From: Gelatoporia subvermispora B
Lineage: Eukaryota > Basidiomycota > Agaricomycetes > Polyporales > Gelatoporiaceae
Assembly (NCBI GenBank): GCA_000320605.2
Contig: KB445800.1
Span: forward strand, 1,054,056 to 1,118,055
Reading direction: 5' to 3'
Length of the DNA: 64,000 nucleotides
Position numbers and translations under genes: made by a program
In this document: positions 58,552-64,000 of the stretch, piece by piece
Position numbering within the stretch: position 1 is the stretch's first letter
Layout: every line of letters begins with the position of its first letter
The notes under the pieces: model-generated
Told to the model about the DNA's origin: nothing
Seen by the model: the letters and a program-made list of their open reading frames with translations, nothing else
The model's database searches: none

Positions 58552-61150
58552 ATGCCGCCACCGCGTAGCTGGCTATCTCCGCCAACGCGGAGAGAGCTCA
58601 CATTACTGTTATTTTCCCTGACGATATTCGTGCTTTCATATAACCTCGAGACGTCGCTGCAGCTGGTTGGAGTACCCCCAGCGAAACTGAGGTCGTCATA
58701 TTTGACCACAATTGGTGCGTACTTCCACTATTTGAGGCGTCTGGCTCCTATGCGGACACAATATGACGGAGCACATATGAACGCGATGTTCATAACTAGG
58801 TGGAATATTTTGGGATCGAATCCAGGCCTCTGGGAGACATTGAGTCTCGCCACTGGCCATTCGGGACGCGAGGTCAGATTATTGGATACTCTTCTGCACA
58901 GAGAGTCATCTGGCGTACAACACGTCGAGGCTCTGCACACCGGACCTCATGCATCCGTGACTGGCGTTACAGTCCCTCGGCGGAAGTGCTTCACATCAGT
59001 CATAATGTGGTCTGCCGTCATGGCACTGCAGACTTCATTGATGCACGGGCAAGCTAGGTGGAGCTCTGAGACCGGGATGTCACCGTGGCCTGACTTTCAA
59101 GTGTTGCCTACTATGTAGAGCGAGGCTCGTGGCTACCGCATGTCTCGGGGAGCACTCATCATATCCTCTAGTGAAGGAACAGTTCTTGGACGTCATTCGC
59201 TTACCTTTGCATCCCTCCAGGCCTTGGGACAAAAGACCCTGGCTTAGAGCCAGATGGAAGAAGACCGAGAGAATGGCGAGATAAGCTGGAGGATGTTATC
59301 TTTGGCGACTGGGAGTGGAAGGAAGGGCAGGTAGCAGGAGTGGAGAGGGGCCAAGTTGGGATCAGTTCCGTCGGAGCAGCCATCTACAACGTTGGCTCCA
59401 GGTCTGCGAGTAGGAGCGCAGGCAAGGAGGATAAGGGCGTGAGCCTGAAGTCTGGGGTGACGCCGAAGGAGCAGTTCCTCCGGTGGGAAGAAGGCCCTCC
59501 AGAGACGAAGGCTGTTGTGCATGTTCCAGGTCAGGATGTCAGAGGTTTACATTTAGACCATAATGGTGTACTGACGTTCTATCCGTTTCCAGGTTATACC
59601 ATCCTGGACAACCTTGTGGTCGCTAATGGGACGTTCTTCATTGTGACGGATGATCCCGCTTCCGTACCACCACTTCCAGCTATTGCTTCCTCTGCAGCAG
59701 ACGCCACACAACCACCTCGGGAACGTGACTGGCAGATCATCAGTCATGAAGAGGCTCGGACACGACTTAGCAAATTTGCTGGCCGGTTCGTGTCCAACGG
59801 GATCAGGCTAGCGCGCTCATTAATCATCTTTGCTCAGGATATTTGGTACGACTTGGATATCGACGGCCCACGCGGAGGTACAGGATCCATACACTCTCTT
59901 CTCTCTCTTCCGTGCACACAGTGCGCTTACCGGTGCCTCATCGACGTCATTCACGTCTTCTTCCGGTCTGCGCATTATCACCCCTCCGGGAAGTAGACCA
60001 AGCCTAGACAATCTGCCCGCCCCGATGCGCCTCATCTTCCCGAACGTCCCGACCTTCTCTAGTCCCCATATCCCGCCGCCGAGCGGAGACGAGAAGGAGC
60101 ACCCACCACCCCGCATTCGCTCCTACAACGGAATTCACCCTTTACTCCCGAAGGCCATCCTGCCAACGCTCAGTATGTGGTACACGGAGGACTGGGACGA
60201 CATCAAGGAGATCAACGACCCATGGCTCTTCGAGCGCGCCGTCATCGCTGATCGCGGCGCCGCTGCGCGCGGACGCGACCGTTGGGCAGAGCGCTGGAGC
60301 CCCCAATCTGGTGATTCTGGCAAGACAGACGAGCTGAGAAGGCGCGCGGATGCGGAAGAGGGGATACCTGTGTGGGCGGCGCCGTTTGTCGGGCTCAGTG
60401 CCGAGCAGGGCTGGTGGCGCCCCGTGCGCTCCGCGCTCTTGCGGTATCTGCGCATCTCTGAAGAGACGGGCCAGGCGTCGGGCAGGAAGGGCAGGAAGGG
60501 CGCGTCGTCGAAGCCGTTGGTCACGTATGTGTCGATGCAGGAGGAACCCGCGGAGGCGGGGCCGCGGTTGCTGGACCAGGACCACGAGGCGCTTGTTGCT
60601 GGGCTGACGAGCCTGATGAGGGAGGGCGTGCTGGGCGAGGTACATGTTGTCAAAGGCAACGGAAGTGTACCTGGACCGGAGTGGGATGAGCGTATGAGCG
60701 CGATTGCAAGGTCAAGCGTAAGTAATTACTCCAGCAGGCTCGAGGAACTTGATGTTGACTTGATTGTGCAGGTTGTGCTCGGACCGTATGGCTTGCACCT
60801 CGCCGATAGCATCTTCATGTCACAACCAACACCCACATCAACTGAAGGTCAGCCTGTATCGTCACTATTGATGGAGTTCTTCCCTCCTGGCATCTTCATT
60901 CGAGACCAAGAATTCGCAGTGCGCTCGTTAGGCATGCGATACATGGCTTGGTGGAACGACAGGTAAGAACTAATCGGAATTCTCTTGTTCATGGCCTGAG
61001 CTGATCTGTGGCCGCAGAAAATTCACAGGCAACTCACTGCCTCCAATTATCCGTCCAGACGAGACTATCAGCCCAGGGCTACGAATGCCCCTAGATGTGA
61101 CCGCTGTCCTGAATGCGCTACGGGAAGAGGCGTCGCGACGACATCTATGA
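58552..61150 (+). CDS. GT61-family glycosyltransferase
   Basis: Model join(58552..58714,59221..59529,59593..59785,59838..60717,60772..60962,61018..61150), 622 aa. Type II membrane topology: short cytosolic head, helix ELTLLLFSLTIFVLSYNLETSL (about 15-36), then a lumenal part. The blocks GLGTKDPGLEPDGRRPREWRDKLEDVIFGDWEWKEGQVAG, VVHVPGYTILDNLVVANGTFFIVTDD and VVLGPYGLHLADSIFM are characteristic of fungal GT61/DUF563 proteins, which transfer sugars such as xylose onto glycans in the Golgi. Acceptor unknown. Intron 1 is 506 nt, about ten times the local norm; the other introns are 52-63 nt. Residue frame closes cleanly. The C-terminus (RPDETISPGLRMPLDV) is normal. Confidence 0.88.
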
Positions 61151-63101
61151 GTCTACTAACATATGCGTGTGTCTGAAAGAGTAGACCACTATCCTTATAG
61201 TCAAATATAGGTCACAAACATGTAGTTCGAGTCTCCGGGACGCTGCGCACGGAGAGACTCTGCACATATACAGCGCGATAGAAGCATCCTGTCGGTTTTG
61301 TGTGTGTCGTACGGGAGTGGGATCGCTGAGTGATGCAAGAACGCTAACGTATGTCAATCGATAGATCATTTCGCAGAGCTCGCTGTCTGCAGGACGAGGT
61401 GGCCCTCATGTTGACCTGTACTCAGCGCAAGTAGCGACTCTCAGTCGGCAAAATGGGAGGACCACCCGGTGCGGTCACCTTTCGGAACGCCGGGGCAGGT
61501 ACCCACTGACCCAGCTTGGTCAACCAAGCGTCGACGAGCGCTATCTCAGCTGGGCTCACATACTGGCTTCTTGAGATTATAACTATCTCACTGGAACGCA
61601 CTCGCCCTCTGGGTTCTTGGCTGTTCGGAATGCACGTGCACACATGTCGATGTTGATGCTCTCGATCTATGCGTCAGAACACACATAGCACGATCTTTGC
61701 TCGGTAAGCCGTGCACGCACTTCAGCAAGCGGAAGACAACATTAACGCAGGACGATTGGGCAGTCAACGATGCTAGATGTTCGTATCTGAAAGCTTCACT
61801 GCGTGCGGTAGATAGGCCACAAGAAAGACGTACTGTCGAAGGCAAACTCCAGTGAAGACTTCAGCGTTTTTGTGTTACGAACGGAGAAACAGCGGGCTGA
61901 TGCGTGATGCAAATGATAGCTGAACACCCGTTCAATCAGGCCCCCGGTCCCAAGGCCCAAGGGCCCAAGCCCTGAAGCACTCAGACGGCTCGGAATATGA
62001 TATATGACAAGTCGCCGATTGACGCAATGTTACGGACCTTCGGCACTTGCCGTCGTGAAGACTGCACGGTGGTCGAATAGAAATGTATGACAATGCCCTG
62101 CGCCTCGTTTGTCCTTGTCCTCGGCCACACCCGCAAGTCAAATAGGGACGTAGGTTAACGCCTACTGCTCACATGCCAAAGGTTTGGCGCTCGGAAAAGT
62201 CCGCACTGTCTCGTATGCCGACAATGATTCGTGGTGTGTATGTCATACTCTCTGGGCTCGGAAAAGTCCGCACTGGTTTGAACGCCAAAGCCTATATCTG
62301 GATTTTGTGCCTGCTCTCGGAAACGCCCGCACTTGCTCGTATATTGGAACTTAGTGACTTCTAGTTCATATGCGTGCGCCCGGAAAATCCGCACTGGTTT
62401 GTAGGTCGACACCCACGTCTCGTGTGTGTGTTTGTGCTGAGTGCTCGGATATACCCGCCGACGCAGTAGCAACGTAGGTATGTGTCTGCGCTCAAACTCG
62501 ATCGGACTAGCTTATGGGTCGACACCCGCACCTCGCGGATCTGCGAGCGGAGTTCCCCGCAGTCCCTTCTTACTCGTGTATATGTGCATGCTCGGCAAGT
62601 TCCTACCTCGCGCACTCGCTGACAGCTGACGGTAACTCCCGAACTCTCATCAACCAAGATGTTGACCGCTCGGAAATGGCCGTCCTCACCGCGCTCTACT
62701 TGCCGGCCGACAAACCGCCCTCCAGTCACATAAGTGCGAGAACCAACAACTCAGCGATGTCCTTATCTTCCCCTGCAAGTTGCTTGATCCATCATGCAGA
62801 ACAACGCGACCACTGACGGACTCCCTGCTGGCTGGTTGAAGCTATACCACGTGAAGTGTGTGCTTCGTGCTCAAGTGTTATAGATGAAAGCTCAACTCTC
62901 TTGCTCGTCATCGTTTTGCCGATAGCACTGGCGAAGGGTGTGTAGACCGTCGGGAATATTTTTATTGCCTCTCATGGGGCGTCCAGATTTTATCTAGACT
63001 TCAACCACGTCCCACCGCGCGTGATATGGAATCACCCATCGCTCGTTCAGCAGGTGCCTGTGGACAGCCCTCTCCACGAGCTGCAATTCATAACGTCGCA
63101 T
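61151..63101. other. 2 kb spacer with minisatellite
   Basis: Holds the minisatellite at 62190-62530. A minus-strand frame at 61422-61643 ends QWVPAPAFRKVTAPGGPP; it could be the last exon of a lost gene but no upstream exon was found. Other frames are short. Confidence 0.4.
62190..62530 (+). repeat. Minisatellite, about 6 units of 59-67 bp
   Basis: Degenerate units each start near GCGCTCGGAAAAGTCCGCACT, with unit starts near 62191, 62258, 62317, 62380, 62445 and 62491. The last two units are the most diverged. A second shared stretch, GGTCGACACCC, occurs in two units. Confidence 0.7.
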
Positions 63102-63708
63102 ATGGCCGTTGGTTCTCAGGGTGTTGACTTCGTCAATATTCCGACGATCAGAAGTGCTATGCCCATGGATACAAACGGAGCCTTGCCTCCCGCATATCCT
63201 CAGGGCACACCGCAAGTGCACACATCTAGGTCCGGTACCCAACAATGTCCCACCCTAACACAGCCTTACGGCATATATGTCACAAACTCTGCTACTTCGA
63301 CGGTACGTTTTTTGTGTGAAGTATGGCTTCCGTGATACTGAGCACAATTACTTTCGATTCGTCGAAGATGCCCACATCTTACTTCTCTGCGAACACATTG
63401 TCGGCAGAATATACGGCTCCTCTGCACATCAACCAAGCCACATCTTGTACCGCTTCCAACTCTCGGGACGGGTTGGATCAGCCCAGGTATATAAGTAGTT
63501 CTTCCTACGGGCAGGACGTACTCTCAGCCGGTGGTGCGTCTTCGACAACTTGACACCGGCCTCACCTAACCGGCATCTCTTCGTAGCACCGCAGAGAGGA
63601 CATGGCGCGAGAACTGCAGCGATGCAGCTCACGCAGTGCGAGTACGCTGGAGTACCTGACAACGGATATACACAAGGAGCTCGTGCGCAATACTCAGGAT
63701 ACATCTGA
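63102..63708 (+). CDS. Hypothetical disordered protein
   Basis: Tentative model join(63102..63302,63368..63533,63587..63708), 162 aa. The three exons join in frame across a 65-nt intron (GTACGT donor) and a 53-nt intron (GTGCGT donor, CTAAC branch, GTAG acceptor), which argues for a real gene. The protein is rich in Thr, Ser, Gln, Pro and Tyr, for example TNGALPPAYPQGTPQVHTSRS and YISSSSYGQDVLSAG, with no helix, cysteine pattern or signal peptide. It ends YAGVPDNGYTQGARAQYSGYI. I do not recognise it. The start is uncertain: the frame is open upstream to 63021, and a 5' exon may exist. Confidence 0.5.
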
Positions 63709-64000
63709 CGCTGATAAGAACTCACCAAACGGAAGAAGTGTTGGGCACACCGTGATCAGTATATATGTGCCTAACTTGTCGAAGACGCATTCCACTCAGT
63801 TGGTCGACTTAATCTTCTGGCTGGTAATATCCTGTATCTAGCTCGTTTTCAACTTCCAAGTTCGACGATGGAGTCTACTTTCCGATAGTTCGAAGCCCTG
63901 ACTAGTCTATACTTGGCTTCATGTATTACGCTCATGGAAGGACAGACTCGACGCCCTCCTACTTGTCGTGAATTCTCCTCGGTATTATTGGAGTTGATTA
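63709..64000. other. Right edge, nothing recognised
   Basis: Under 300 bp, without an open frame or element that can be supported; a TATATAT-like sequence near 63760 may belong to a gene beyond the edge. Confidence 0.3.

Noticed and set aside
61422..61643. 73-codon minus-strand frame ending PAFRKVTAPGGPPILP
   Set aside because: Looks somewhat protein-like but no upstream exon could be joined, so it is left uncalled.

Overview
The window looks like chromosomal DNA of a basidiomycete, most likely a polypore-type agaricomycete. Nearly every gene is cut by GT-AG introns of about 46-66 nt. The gene families fit that group: F-box-like proteins, DUF6533 seven-helix proteins, a P450, a CE16-type GDSL esterase and a GT61 glycosyltransferase. 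No CRISPR array, prokaryotic operon, rRNA or convincing tRNA was seen. Exon models below were built by hand from splice signals, reading phase and similarity between paralogs; each multi-exon model closes in frame.

Left part (1-29 kb): a partial glycine-rich protein gene runs off the left edge. It is followed by an F-box-like gene, a secreted GDSL/CE16 esterase, and three members (TM-A, TM-B, TM-C) of a basidiomycete multi-helix family whose N-terminus begins MVDW. Between these lie a 23-exon MFS anion:cation symporter, the first DUF6533 gene (DUF-1) and a complete cytochrome P450.

Middle part (29-49 kb): a same-strand array of four DUF6533 paralogs (DUF-2 to DUF-5), spaced 4.5-5.7 kb apart, with copies of a non-coding repeat (called R here) and a non-LTR retrotransposon remnant between them. 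A fourth, diverged TM family member (TM-D) closes this segment.

Right part (49.7-64 kb): conserved genes. These are mitochondrial ribosomal protein uS5m, a Ran1-like protein kinase, the mitochondrial ATP synthase assembly factor ATP10, a GT61 glycosyltransferase and a small disordered protein. A short minisatellite lies between the last two.

The most unusual signal is splicing architecture. All five DUF6533 paralogs keep one continuous reading frame only if two separate 2-nt exons are included. The first is always AG; the second is AC or CT. The MFS gene also has 9- and 15-nt exons. The genes do not form an obvious pathway cluster. The left and middle parts look like a lineage-specific, duplication-prone region joined to a conserved block.
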